Shown here: piece after piece, positions 1 through 8,393 of the stretch
Numbering within the stretch: position 1 is the first letter of the stretch
Layout of the letters: every line of letters begins with the position of its first letter
Assembly: GCA_019752335.1 (NCBI GenBank)
Contig: JAIEMJ010000023.1
Coordinates: 1 to 64,000, forward strand
DNA from: Bryobacteraceae bacterium
Lineage (GTDB): Bacteria > Acidobacteriota > Terriglobia > Bryobacterales > Bryobacteraceae
Reading direction: 5' to 3'
DNA length: 64,000 nucleotides
Program-made: the position numbers and the translations under genes
The notes under the pieces: generated by a model
Databases searched by the model: none
What the model was told of the DNA's origin: nothing
What the model saw: the letters and a program-made list of their open reading frames with translations, nothing else

Positions 1-129
1 TCCCCTCCCTTACGGTCGGGGTTCGTTAGAAGGTCCAAGACCGCAGGCAACACATTTTTTCTGAGCTTCTGACGCGGTGGGCTGTTTTTCGTTGAACGGC
101 CAACGACCCCCTCACTCCGTTCGGGGCTG

Positions 130-451
130 GTTGGCACGCAGCAAATTCGGGGCACACGCGTCGGCGCGGGGTGGGGGCGCTCCGCTTTCCCGGCGGCGTT
201 GGGCGTAGGCGGCGTAGGCTTGGGAGGCCTGCTCTCAGACGGCGCGGGGCAGGTCGAAATCGACCGCGATGCGCGCTTCGGTCAACATCGATTGAAGAAG
301 GCTTCAGGCCGGGCACGGCCGCCAGTTCGGCCCACACCGGGGCGCTGATGACCAGGGGACCCTCCTGCTGCAACGAGATCAGCAACTCTAGCGCGCCGGC
401 GTTGGGTTCGCCCGACAGGATCGCGGAGAGGATGTTGGTATCAACCGAAGT
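130..451 (-). pseudogene. Decayed PIN-domain (VapC-type) toxin gene
   Basis: The minus strand reads SVDTNILSAIL followed by a stretch ending VISAPVWAELAAVPG, the N-terminal half of a VapC-family PIN ribonuclease with its first catalytic Asp. No start codon is present: the frame begins directly after the TAA that ends the neighbouring propeller gene. At about 280 the frame breaks. The typical PIN continuation (MLTEARIAVDFDLPRAV) resumes in another frame, then meets a TGA exactly where the family usually has Trp. The expected distal acidic residues are not recognisable. No antitoxin gene is visible. A hairpin-forming repeat lies at 99-135. The gene is dead: 5' truncated, frameshifted and nonsense-mutated. 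Confidence 0.72.
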
Positions 452-1573
452 TTAAATGCTAAGACCAATTGCGGCGCTGACCGGCGCTGACCCGACGGGG
501 ACCAGATGGAACAGCGGCGCCGACCGTTCCCGCCGAATCACCTTCGTGAAGCGGCCTGTACTCAGCACCGCCATGTCGCCGGAGGACTGGTTGAGCACCA
601 AGGCGAACTGATCGTCGGGCGTCACCACGATGTGACCGGGGCCTTGGCCCACAGGTACGGCGGCGACGATGCGTTGGGTAGGAACGTCGATGACGGTGAC
701 CGCGTTGGACGTAGGGTTCGCGACGAAGAGATAAGCCGGGTTGCCGCTGGCGGCCATCGCGCCCGGCTGGTGGCCCGCGAGCAGAGTGGCGGCGACTTGG
801 CTTTGGAAGGGATAGACGATGGCGACGGCATCGGCGCCGGCGCCGGTGACGAAGAGCTGGCCGAGGTCGCCGCTGAAGCAGAAGCGATCCGGACGAATGG
901 CGAGCGGGAGATCGACGACGAGGTTGCCGGTGACGGTGTCGATCACCGACAAGAGGCGTTCGCCGGGCAGACCGGCCAGAATCCAAAGGCCATTCTTCAG
1001 GAAGCGTAAGGTACCAGCCGGCGAACTCAGCTTCGCGCGACGCACCAGCAAGCGTTTTTCGAGGTCGATGATGGCCAATTCATTCGTGCCGGCCAGGCTG
1101 CAGGCCGCGTAGGACTTCTCGAATGAGACGTCAAAGTCCACGGGCAGGGCGGGTAGCGTAATGCGCGCCAGGACGTCGAAATTCTTGCGCCCTACCAGCA
1201 CCACCTGCTGTTTCACCACCATGCAGAGCGTCGAGGCATCGTTCGCCAAGTGCAAAGCGCGGACGCCCGCGCCGACAGCGACGCGGCGCGTGATTTGCCG
1301 CGAGCGCACGTCGATCTCGTAGAGCATGCCGTCGGCGGCGGAGAGCGCGAAGATGGCGCGGCGTCCGGGCGAGGCAATCACTTCGGTGGGGTCCGCCGCG
1401 AGCGGGATCCGGCCGGCGAGCGTGAACACGGCCAGGTCAATCACGGCGATGGCGCGGCCTTCGCTGTTGGCGACGAAGGCATAGCTATTGGCGACTGGCT
1501 CGGTGCGGCCGCAAGCCGCAAGGCCAAGGCCCGCGGTGGCGGCGACGAAGTCGCGACGGGTTAAGGCGGTCAT
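452..1573 (-). CDS. Tat-exported lipoprotein with YncE-like seven-bladed beta-propeller
   Basis: A 373-residue protein. The start was chosen at MTALTRRDF because this ATG overlaps the hemG stop as ATGA. The N-terminus has a twin-arginine motif (TRRDF) and a lipobox-like LAAC at residues 18-21, suggesting Tat export and possibly lipidation. The rest is made of repeated blades of about 40 residues with YVTN-type signatures such as YLFVANPTSNAVTVIDV. Such propellers are common periplasmic or surface scaffolds, and no catalytic residues are identifiable. It is the last gene of the apbE-hemE-hemG operon, so a link to heme or flavin enzymes is possible but unproven. The function is unknown. Confidence 0.82.
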   Translation of the reverse strand: MTALTRRDFVAATAGLGLAACGRTEPVANSYAFVANSEGRAIAVIDLAVFTLAGRIPLAADPTEVIASPGRRAIFALSAADGMLYEIDVRSRQITRRVAVGAGVRALHLANDASTLCMVVKQQVVLVGRKNFDVLARITLPALPVDFDVSFEKSYAACSLAGTNELAIIDLEKRLLVRRAKLSSPAGTLRFLKNGLWILAGLPGERLLSVIDTVTGNLVVDLPLAIRPDRFCFSGDLGQLFVTGAGADAVAIVYPFQSQVAATLLAGHQPGAMAASGNPAYLFVANPTSNAVTVIDVPTQRIVAAVPVGQGPGHIVVTPDDQFALVLNQSSGDMAVLSTGRFTKVIRRERSAPLFHLVPVGSAPVSAAIGLSI

Positions 1574-2931
1574 GCAAGGATCCTTCCGGCCGTTTCGCGA
1601 GCCAACTGAATGCAATCTGGAATGCCGATGCCGCGATAGGCGTTGCCGATCAGGTGCAGGCCCGGGTGGCGGCGGGTGCGCTCGTCCACCTCGGCCATGC
1701 GGCGCGCGTGGCCCACGGTGTACTGCGCCATCGACCGTGGCCAGCGAGAGATGCTGTGAAAGACGGGCGTGGCGGTGAGGCCGAGCAAGCGCTGGAGGTC
1801 GGCGCGCGTGGCGGCGAGGATCTCTTCGTCGCTCTGCTCCAGCACCGCCGCGCGGCCGGCCCCTCCCAAGAAGCAGCGTAACAGCGACACGCCTTCCGGC
1901 GTCCGGTGCGCGAACTTGCGGCCGACGAAGGTACAGGCCACCAGCGTCTGGCGTTCTTTGGCCGGCACTAGGAAGCCGAAGCCGGTGAGCGGCTTGGCCA
2001 GGTCCTGATCGCGATAGCCTAGTGCCACGGTCATCGACGAACTGTAGTCCACTTGGCGGAGCAGGTTGTGCAGTTGCGGGTCAAGGTCAGCCAGTAGACG
2101 GGACGCGGCCCAGGCCGGCGTAGCGATGATCAGGTGCCTGGCGGCGAGCCACTCGCCGCCGAGTGCCACCTCGTAGCCGTCGGCCAAGTACCGTATCGCG
2201 GACGCTTCGCCGCGCAAGTGCTCCACGCCCGGCAGCCTCGCGGTGAGCGCCTTCACCAAGTCATGCAAGCCGCCCTTCAGCGTGCGGAACAGGCTAGCCG
2301 AGCCAGGCGGCGCTTTTTGGCGGCTGGCGAGCGTGCCGCGGGTGAGGCTGCCGTACTGCTTTTCGAGGTCAACGAAGCGGGTGAGGGTGCTGTTGATGGA
2401 GAGATCGGCTGGGTCGCCGCCGTAGACACCGGAGAGCAGCGGCTCGGCGAGGTAGTCGACGGCCTCCTGGCCGTAGTGGTTGCGGACGAAGTCGGCGACG
2501 GAGCGCTCGGGCAGTTCGTCTACGGGCGGGCGCCGGAAGTACTCGAGCCCCATGCGAATTTTGGTGGGCCAACTCAGGAGCGGTGTGGTCACCATGGGCC
2601 AGATCTTGGTGGGCACCATCATCATCAAGCCGTCCGGCATCGGGACCAGGCGGCCGTGGCGCTGAATGTAGGTGACGCGCTGATGGTCGTTGGAGCCGAT
2701 GAGGTCATCGGCGAGGCCCACCTCGCGAATTAAGTCGGTGGCGGCAGGCTTGGCGGCCAGAAAGCTGTCGGGCCCGGCTTCGATGACGCAGCCGCCGAGT
2801 TGCCGAGTCTGCAGCAGCCCACCGAGCGAAGCCTCGCGCTCGATTAGCGTGACGGAGCGCCCAGCCTTGGCAAGCGTGTAAGCGGCGGTGAGTCCGCTGA
2901 TCCCGCCGCCGATGATGATGACGTCGCGCAT
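1570..2931 (-). CDS. hemG: Protoporphyrinogen/coproporphyrinogen oxidase (oxygen-dependent, HemY type)
   Basis: A 453-residue FAD enzyme that oxidises protoporphyrinogen IX, or coproporphyrinogen III in the alternative pathway, late in heme synthesis. The N-terminus carries the dinucleotide-binding motif IIGGGISGLTAAYTL at about residues 6-20, followed by LIEREASLGG. The middle contains EPLLSGVYGGDP, typical of the HemY family, and the C-terminus has the second FAD contact region (HLIGNAYRGIGIPDCI). Length fits the family. It lies 17 bp after hemE and overlaps the propeller gene by 4 bp. Sequence alone does not separate the protoporphyrin from the coproporphyrin branch, although a Gram-negative host favours protoporphyrinogen. 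Confidence 0.93.
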   Translation of the reverse strand: MRDVIIIGGGISGLTAAYTLAKAGRSVTLIEREASLGGLLQTRQLGGCVIEAGPDSFLAAKPAATDLIREVGLADDLIGSNDHQRVTYIQRHGRLVPMPDGLMMMVPTKIWPMVTTPLLSWPTKIRMGLEYFRRPPVDELPERSVADFVRNHYGQEAVDYLAEPLLSGVYGGDPADLSINSTLTRFVDLEKQYGSLTRGTLASRQKAPPGSASLFRTLKGGLHDLVKALTARLPGVEHLRGEASAIRYLADGYEVALGGEWLAARHLIIATPAWAASRLLADLDPQLHNLLRQVDYSSSMTVALGYRDQDLAKPLTGFGFLVPAKERQTLVACTFVGRKFAHRTPEGVSLLRCFLGGAGRAAVLEQSDEEILAATRADLQRLLGLTATPVFHSISRWPRSMAQYTVGHARRMAEVDERTRRHPGLHLIGNAYRGIGIPDCIQLARETAGRILA

Positions 2932-2948
2932 GCGAGTGCCCCCGCGGA

Positions 2949-3971
2949 TTAAAGGCGGAATTCGCGCACGATTTCGACGGCAGCCTTGACGTTCTCTACC
3001 GGCGTCTCCGGCAGGATGCCATGGCCAAGGTTGAAGATGTGGCCGGGGCGCGAACCGGTGCGGCGCAAGAGGTCATGAATGCGCGTGCGCAGTTCGGGCA
3101 GCGGCGCGAAAAGCACGGCCGGATCCAGGTTGCCTTGGATGGCGGAGCGGTAGCTGATCTCGGTCCAGGCCTGATCGATGTTGATGCGCCAGTCGACGCC
3201 GAGCACGTCGCCGCCGGCGGCGTGCAGTTCCTTGAAGAAGCCGCCGGTGCCGGTGCCGAAGTGGATCACCGGAACGCCGGTGGCGCGGATGCGCTCAATC
3301 AGCGCGCGCGAATACTGCGCGACGTAACGGACATAGTCATCCGGACCCAGCGCGCCCACCCAGCTATCGAAGACCTGGATCGTGCGGGCGCCCGAGGCCA
3401 CCTGCATCACCGCGAACTGGCCCAGCACGTCCACCAGTTTGCCCATCAGGCGGCGCCACAGCGTCTCGTCGCCGTACATCAACTTCTTGGTCTCGATGAA
3501 GTTACGCGACGGCCCGCCTTCAATCATGTAGCTGGCCAGGGTGAACGGGCAGCCCACGAAGCCGATGACGGGCACGCGGCCGGCCAGGGCGCGCGTCACC
3601 AACTGGATGCTCTCGCCGACGTAGCCGAGGTCGTCGGTATTTGAAATCGACAGCGAGTCAATGTCGTTCGACGTCCGTACCGGGTTATCGATGTGCGGAC
3701 CTTCGCCGGCGCGGAATTCGAGCTTCAGGCCCATCGGCTCCACGGGCAACAGCAGATCGGCGAAGATGATCGCCGCGTCGACGTCCAGCACTTCCACCGG
3801 CTGCAAGGTCACTTGCGCGGCCAGATCGGGCTTCTTGCAGAGTTCGAGGATGGTGTTCTTCGCCCGCAGGTCGCGATACTGCTTCATGTAACGGCCGGCT
3901 TGCCGCATGAACCATACGGGGCGGACATCGGTTGGCCGGCGCCGGCAGGCGTCGAGGAATCGGCTACTCAT
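2949..3971 (-). CDS. hemE: Uroporphyrinogen decarboxylase
   Basis: A 340-residue cytosolic enzyme that decarboxylates uroporphyrinogen III to coproporphyrinogen III. The family signature RQAGRYMKQY is at residues 23-32 and the substrate-binding Asp sits in FADLLLPVEPMGL near residue 72. VGCPFTLASYMIEGG and GHGILPETPVENV are also diagnostic. The chosen ATG at 3971 overlaps the apbE stop (ATGA) and gives the usual MSSRFLDAC start. A longer frame begins at 4010 but would run inside apbE. The operon order apbE-hemE-hemG supports coordinated heme synthesis. Confidence 0.96.
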   Translation of the reverse strand: MSSRFLDACRRRPTDVRPVWFMRQAGRYMKQYRDLRAKNTILELCKKPDLAAQVTLQPVEVLDVDAAIIFADLLLPVEPMGLKLEFRAGEGPHIDNPVRTSNDIDSLSISNTDDLGYVGESIQLVTRALAGRVPVIGFVGCPFTLASYMIEGGPSRNFIETKKLMYGDETLWRRLMGKLVDVLGQFAVMQVASGARTIQVFDSWVGALGPDDYVRYVAQYSRALIERIRATGVPVIHFGTGTGGFFKELHAAGGDVLGVDWRINIDQAWTEISYRSAIQGNLDPAVLFAPLPELRTRIHDLLRRTGSRPGHIFNLGHGILPETPVENVKAAVEIVREFRL

Positions 3972-4972
3972 TGGAGCCACGCGCATTTGGGTTCCCATCC
4001 GTCTTCGCACGCAAAAGCGCGAAAACTTCTTAAATCTCGATTGCGGGCCTGGGCTTGGGCGAACCAGGCGCGGCCATTCACGTAAAGCGGTTTCGTCCAG
4101 GCTTCGCTGTCGATGGCCCGGGGGGCGATCACGCTGACGGACAGCATCCCTTCGGCCGGATAGCCGGTGCGGGGGTCCATGATGTGGCTGTAGCGGTGCT
4201 TGCCCGCGACGAAGAACTTTTCGTAGTTGCCCGAAGTGGAGAGGCTTTCGTCCTTGAGGAGCGCCTCGCCGACGGAGCGAGCACGATCCTTCGGGTGGCT
4301 GATCGTCACCTTCCAGCCCGCTTCGCCCGGCGGCGTGCCGATGGCGTAAACCGTGCTGGTGGAGGCCGACACAAAGCCCGACCGGATGCCCGCGTCGCGC
4401 AAAATCTGTACCATTCTATCCACTGCGTAGCCTTTTCCAATACCGCCCGGGTCAATTGACATACCGGGGCGGCCAAAACTCACCGTCCGCCGCTCGGGAT
4501 CGAGGCGAATGTGGCTAGATCCGACACTAGCCAAGACCGACCGGATCTCCGCGCGATGCGGCAGACGGCCGGTGCCTTTATAAAATCCCCAAACCTTCAT
4601 GAGCGGGCCAACGGTGATGTCGAAAGATCCTTCACTTCGCCGGCTATATTCCAGGCAGGCGGATAAGAGGTGGAAGCTCTCCGGAGAGACTACCACGGGT
4701 CGTTCAGCGGCGAAGCGATTGATTTCACTCCACTCACTGGCCGATTTGTAGTTCGAAAGTAAGTCATCCAGCCGCCGCACTTCATCGAAGGCCGCCTCGG
4801 ACGCCGCTTCCAACTGATAACGATCCAGGCCATAAAGTACCAAGGAGTAGGTGCCTCCCATGGCATCCAAATTGGCTTCAAACCGGAGCATTTCTCCGGC
4901 CGGAAGCGCTTGGCCCAACCATAAAACTAGCACAGTTTGAGTCAGTTGGCGGGAAAATGAGCGGGTTTTCAA
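3968..4972 (-). CDS. apbE: FAD:protein FMN transferase (ApbE)
   Basis: A 334-residue protein with a hydrophobic signal-like N-terminus, as expected for a periplasmic flavinyltransferase that attaches FMN to Thr in flavoproteins. The family motifs appear in order: DAMGGTYS (usually MGTxxS), FDITVGPLMKVWGF, SIDPGGIGKGYAVD, STSGNYEKFF and HIMDPRTGYPAEG. The C-terminus (CEDGWEPKCAWLQ) is unusual. It is first in the minus-strand operon with hemE and hemG. No flavinylation substrate such as an NqrC/RnfG FMN-binding protein lies in the window. Confidence 0.93.
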   Translation of the reverse strand: MKTRSFSRQLTQTVLVLWLGQALPAGEMLRFEANLDAMGGTYSLVLYGLDRYQLEAASEAAFDEVRRLDDLLSNYKSASEWSEINRFAAERPVVVSPESFHLLSACLEYSRRSEGSFDITVGPLMKVWGFYKGTGRLPHRAEIRSVLASVGSSHIRLDPERRTVSFGRPGMSIDPGGIGKGYAVDRMVQILRDAGIRSGFVSASTSTVYAIGTPPGEAGWKVTISHPKDRARSVGEALLKDESLSTSGNYEKFFVAGKHRYSHIMDPRTGYPAEGMLSVSVIAPRAIDSEAWTKPLYVNGRAWFAQAQARNRDLRSFRAFACEDGWEPKCAWLQ

Positions 4973-5284
4973 CGCAGCGTGCCCATCCAGGGGCCTCCTC
5001 CCTTATTGGATCAAGTTCGACCCGGCGGCGCAACGCAATTGCGATGTGTAATTTCTCTACGGTTGCAGTACGAGCAGGCCAAAGTCGCTTATTCCTAACG
5101 ATTTAACAGACGGACGGAGACCGGTTTCGTCCCTGTACCTACCTCCCGAGGGGTACCAGGACGGAAATCCCGGTCTGGCGTGGGAAAAACGGGCAAACCG
5201 GGGTAGGGCCTAGTCCTGGGTCGCATCGACCCGGGGGTCCATACGCGAACTTGCACTTCAAACCGCAAGATGGTCCTAAGCCGT
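4973..5284. other. Intergenic leader region with no gene
   Basis: This stretch of about 310 bp separates the divergent apbE operon and the Ser-rich lipoprotein gene. No convincing ORF is present. It should hold both promoters. Its right half is rich in inverted repeats: a long imperfect hairpin at 5118-5176 and a short perfect one at about 5217-5232. It was not recognised as any known riboswitch class. Confidence 0.5.
5118..5176 (+). promoter_or_regulatory. Structured 5' leader hairpin
   Basis: AGACCGG at 5118-5124 pairs with CCGGTCT at 5170-5176. Inside it TTTCGTCC pairs with GGACGGAAA (one G-U), then CTG with CAG and TACC with GGTA. The predicted stem-loop is about 59 nt and lies about 110 nt upstream of the Ser-rich lipoprotein gene. 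A shorter hairpin (GGGTCG/CGACCC) follows at about 5217-5232. No U-run follows, so a simple terminator is unlikely. The class of element is unknown. Confidence 0.45.
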
Positions 5285-6538
5285 ATGAGACTTTCTAAAT
5301 CAGTCCTGCCCATCCTGCTGCTACTAGCCCTGGCTAGCTGCAACCGGCAAGGCACGACAACAAAGTCCGCCGGGCCGTCGCAGGCCGCCGCCAGGAAGAC
5401 GAAGCTTCCCGAGCTAGTCGACTCGCGGCCCCACTATCGAAACTCCGTCGTTCCCGGTGGCGTCGCCACCCCGGAGGAGATGAAGAAGAAAATCGCGGCG
5501 GATCCGGTGGTGCGCTCCCATTACGAGGGGCTCGATCCCGCGAAGATGCGGCCCGCGCGCCAAAGCATCGACGACGCCTACTACGTCTCCTACCGGATCG
5601 GCAATCAGGTCTACTGGACGTCCCGCAAGGTCCCCGTGAAGAAGGGCGAACTCGTGCTCACCAACGGCACCGACTGTGTCCGCGGCCGTTGCGGCAACCG
5701 GATGTCAAAGATCGCGCGCTTTCCGATCCTGCCGCCTGCGGAACCGCACCCGTCCGTCTTTGACACGCCGCTGCCGGCCGCGATGGCGATGGAGCCGCTG
5801 GAAGTGATCCAGTCCCAGGCACTGCCCTTGAACGGCACGTATCTCTCGATTCCGTTTCCGGCAGGCAGCATTCTTCCCGAACCGGTGGCCGTCGTCGGAC
5901 CGCCCCCGGTCGCCGTCGTGACTACCAACGGCGGACCCGGTGGACCGGGCGGCCCTGGTGGCCCCGGTGCTCCGGGCGGTGGGGGCGGGGGCGGAAATTC
6001 CGGTTCCACCGTGATTGTCTGGCCGGGCGCACTCTTCGGTGTCATCAACTGGGGTGACTTCGGCAACCGCGTCATCATGCCCCCCACCAACGTCACCAAC
6101 GTGGTGAACAACAGCAACCTGGTCAGCCAGTTCTTTACCACGGAAGGCTCGACGAACAATAATTCGACGACCCAGAATTTCAATTCCGTGAACAACTCGA
6201 TCAACAACTGGTCCTTCGTCACGAACCTCTGCAACACGTGCTGCATAACGTCGAGTTCGTCGAGTTCGTCGTCCTCATCGTCTTCGTCATCATCCTCGTC
6301 ATCGTCATCGTCATCCTCGTCGAGTTCGAGTGGCTCGAGTTCGTCGTCGTCCTCCTCCACCAGTTCGGGCGGATTCAGTTCGTCGTCATCAAGCTCTTCA
6401 TCGTCCTCCTCGTCGAGTTCGTCGAGTTCCAGCAGTGGTGGATCCGAGATTCCGGAGCCGGCCACGGTTGGCCTGGTGGGGGTCGCTTTGGTGCTAGCCT
6501 ACTTCGCCCGCCGGAAGTCAAGGGCCGAAGGTTATTGA
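5285..6538 (+). CDS. Lipobox-bearing protein with collagen-like segment, poly-Ser tract and PEP-CTERM anchor
   Basis: A 417-residue protein of unknown function, start taken at MRLSKSVLP just before the signal peptide; a second ATG lies 15 bp upstream. It has a type II lipobox (LALASC), a region with CVRGRCG, and a Gly-Pro-rich collagen-like stretch near residues 218-238. An Asn/Thr-rich part follows, then about 80 residues that are almost all Ser (about 6246-6440). The C-terminus is IPEPATVGLVG, a hydrophobic helix and ARRKSR, a classic PEP-CTERM/exosortase sorting signal. Ser codons mix TCN and AGY, which points to selection on the protein rather than fresh repeat slippage. No exosortase gene is in the window. 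Confidence 0.83.
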   Translation: MRLSKSVLPILLLLALASCNRQGTTTKSAGPSQAAARKTKLPELVDSRPHYRNSVVPGGVATPEEMKKKIAADPVVRSHYEGLDPAKMRPARQSIDDAYYVSYRIGNQVYWTSRKVPVKKGELVLTNGTDCVRGRCGNRMSKIARFPILPPAEPHPSVFDTPLPAAMAMEPLEVIQSQALPLNGTYLSIPFPAGSILPEPVAVVGPPPVAVVTTNGGPGGPGGPGGPGAPGGGGGGGNSGSTVIVWPGALFGVINWGDFGNRVIMPPTNVTNVVNNSNLVSQFFTTEGSTNNNSTTQNFNSVNNSINNWSFVTNLCNTCCITSSSSSSSSSSSSSSSSSSSSSSSSSSSGSSSSSSSSTSSGGFSSSSSSSSSSSSSSSSSSSSGGSEIPEPATVGLVGVALVLAYFARRKSRAEGY

Positions 6539-6561
6539 CCGGGGGGGATCAAGCAGCTCGC

Positions 6562-7785
6562 TTATCCCCACCACTTCTCGCCGCTCGCCAAGTGCGCCTT
6601 CACCGTATCCGGATTCAGCGTAAGGCCTAGGCCTGGCCGGTCATGCACGCGGATGTGGCCGTGCTCAATGTAGGGTTGGTCCAGCACCAGCAACTGGTCC
6701 ATCCAGCCACCCTTGCCGGTGACGGTCTCGGTGACCAGGTAGTCGCGAATCGAGGAGGCCCATTGGGCGTTGGCGTAGGTGTGGATTTGGCTCGCCGTGT
6801 TGTGGGTGGACATGGGGAGGCCGAAGGGGTCGGCCATGTCGGCGATGCGTTTGGTTTCGAGGAAGCCGCCGGAGTTACGCAGGTCCGGGTTGAGGATGTC
6901 GCAGCCCTGGTTCCAGATGAAGTCCTTGAAGCCTTGGCGGCGGGAGAGATTCTCGCCCGTACAAATCGGGACGGTGGAACTCGCCACCAGGCGCTTCCAG
7001 GAGTCGCTGTAGTCCACCGGCAGCGGGTCCTCGAGCCACAGGGGCTTAATGGGCGCGACGGCTTCGGCGATCTGGATTGCTGTGCGCAGGTCATACTCCC
7101 AGTGGCAGTGGACCATGATGTCGTGCTCCCAGCCGATCGCCTCGCGGACGTTCTCGAAGCCCTGCCGCACTTGGAGCAATTCGCGCGTGGAGAGCCAACG
7201 GCTGGCGGCGTGCGCGCGTGGGAAGCCAAATTTGTGCGCGGTGGAACCGGCGGGGTCGCTTTTCACCTGTTGCGCCCAGGCGCGGCAGGAGGCCTTATCG
7301 AGCATGTCCTTCGGCGCGCTGTGGTCGTAAACGCGGACCCGATCCCGAAAACGCCCGCCCAGCAGCTTCGACGCCGGGACGTTGAGCAACTTTCCGGCGA
7401 GGTCCCACAGCGCCATTTCAATGCCGGAAGCCGCGCGGGGAAAATTGTGTGCCGAGCCGTCGGTGCGCGTACCGCTCAGGCTCTTGGCGCCCTCTCCCAG
7501 GGTGGTGTAGAGCGTGTCGATCTCGAGCGGGTCCTTACCCTTCAGCCAGCCGCTCAACGAGTGGATCTGCTCCCGAACGCCGAAGCCGGGGGTGCCATAG
7601 GCTTCGCCGATCCCGAAGGTGCCGTCGTCCGCTTCCAGCTTCACCAGGAGGTAGGTGCGATCCCCTTGGATCACCATCGTCTGCAAGTCGCGCAGGCGGA
7701 CTTGGCCCTTCTGAGCGGCGGCGAGGCGGTGATAGGCCAGAAGCCACGGACTGGTAGCTAGGAAATGGCGGCGAGAGAGTAGCAT
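6562..7785 (-). CDS. Tat-exported enolase-superfamily enzyme (mandelate racemase/muconate lactonizing type)
   Basis: A 407-residue protein beginning with a Tat-like signal (SRRHFLATS). The enolase-superfamily N-terminal capping domain is followed by a TIM barrel. Expected metal ligands are visible: E in LWLEDPLP and E in CTGENL. The Asp-containing strand is NPDLRNSGG and the catalytic-type His is in STHNTAS. The third-strand ligand region reads MVHCHWEYD, so the first metal ligand may be unusual. Such enzymes are usually sugar-acid dehydratases or epimerases, and the substrate cannot be read from sequence. Export outside the cytoplasm is uncommon for the superfamily but frequent in acidobacterial homologues. 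Confidence 0.86.
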   Translation of the reverse strand: MLLSRRHFLATSPWLLAYHRLAAAQKGQVRLRDLQTMVIQGDRTYLLVKLEADDGTFGIGEAYGTPGFGVREQIHSLSGWLKGKDPLEIDTLYTTLGEGAKSLSGTRTDGSAHNFPRAASGIEMALWDLAGKLLNVPASKLLGGRFRDRVRVYDHSAPKDMLDKASCRAWAQQVKSDPAGSTAHKFGFPRAHAASRWLSTRELLQVRQGFENVREAIGWEHDIMVHCHWEYDLRTAIQIAEAVAPIKPLWLEDPLPVDYSDSWKRLVASSTVPICTGENLSRRQGFKDFIWNQGCDILNPDLRNSGGFLETKRIADMADPFGLPMSTHNTASQIHTYANAQWASSIRDYLVTETVTGKGGWMDQLLVLDQPYIEHGHIRVHDRPGLGLTLNPDTVKAHLASGEKWWG

Positions 7786-7817
7786 GGCACGCCATTATTT
7801 CACGCCGGCCCCGGCGT

Positions 7818-8336
7818 TTACAGGGCCGCTTCGATCGCCTTGGTGAGTTCTTCGGACGAAGGCTCGACGCCCGAGTCGAACTTCTTGATCACGCGGCCAT
7901 CTTTGCCGATCAGGAACTTCGCAAAGTTCCACTTCACGTCGCCACCCTTCTGGGTGAGGTACTGATAGAGCGGCGCCTGGTCAGCGCCCTTGACGGAGAT
8001 CTTGGAGAAGATCGGGAAGGTCACTTTGTAGGTGCGGTCACAGAAGGTCTTGATCTCGTCGTCGGTGCCGGGCTCCTGCCCCCCGAAGTTATTGGCCGGG
8101 AAACCGGCGATCACCAGGCCCTTGTCCTTGTACTTCTTGTACAGCGCCTCCAGGCCGGCGTACTGCGGCGTGTAGCCGCACTGGCTGGCGACGTTCACCG
8201 CCAAGACCACCTTGCCTTTGTACTTGGCCAAGGGCGTCGCCTGGCCGTCGATCGATTTCATCGTAAATTCGTGGATAGAGTCAGCAGCCATAACGGTAAA
8301 AGCGCTAAGAACAAGCGTAGTGAGTACCTTCATCAT
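7818..8336 (-). CDS. Glutathione peroxidase (Cys type, exported)
   Basis: A 172-residue thiol peroxidase with a short signal peptide (MMKVLTTLVLSAFTVMAA). The full catalytic tetrad is present: Cys53 in NVASQCGYT, Gln87 in FGGQEPG, and Trp136-Asn137 in KWNFAKFL. The usual ASN-NFGGQEPG loop reads PANNFGGQEPG. The family reduces hydroperoxides, often with thioredoxin. The start is the ATGATG at 8331-8336. A longer open frame to 8714 is antisense to the crotonase gene and has no family similarity. It is divergent from the crotonase gene with 57 bp between starts. Confidence 0.94.
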   Translation of the reverse strand: MMKVLTTLVLSAFTVMAADSIHEFTMKSIDGQATPLAKYKGKVVLAVNVASQCGYTPQYAGLEALYKKYKDKGLVIAGFPANNFGGQEPGTDDEIKTFCDRTYKVTFPIFSKISVKGADQAPLYQYLTQKGGDVKWNFAKFLIGKDGRVIKKFDSGVEPSSEELTKAIEAAL

Positions 8337-8393
8337 ACGGTGGGATGCGCGCTGCGCGGCTTCCGATTCACCGATTCCGGTAAAATACGGGCC

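Noticed and set aside
5611-6465. Long acidic minus-strand frame rich in Asp/Glu
   Set aside because: It is antisense to the poly-Ser tract of the plus-strand gene, which accounts for the Asp/Glu runs, and has no start site or similarity.
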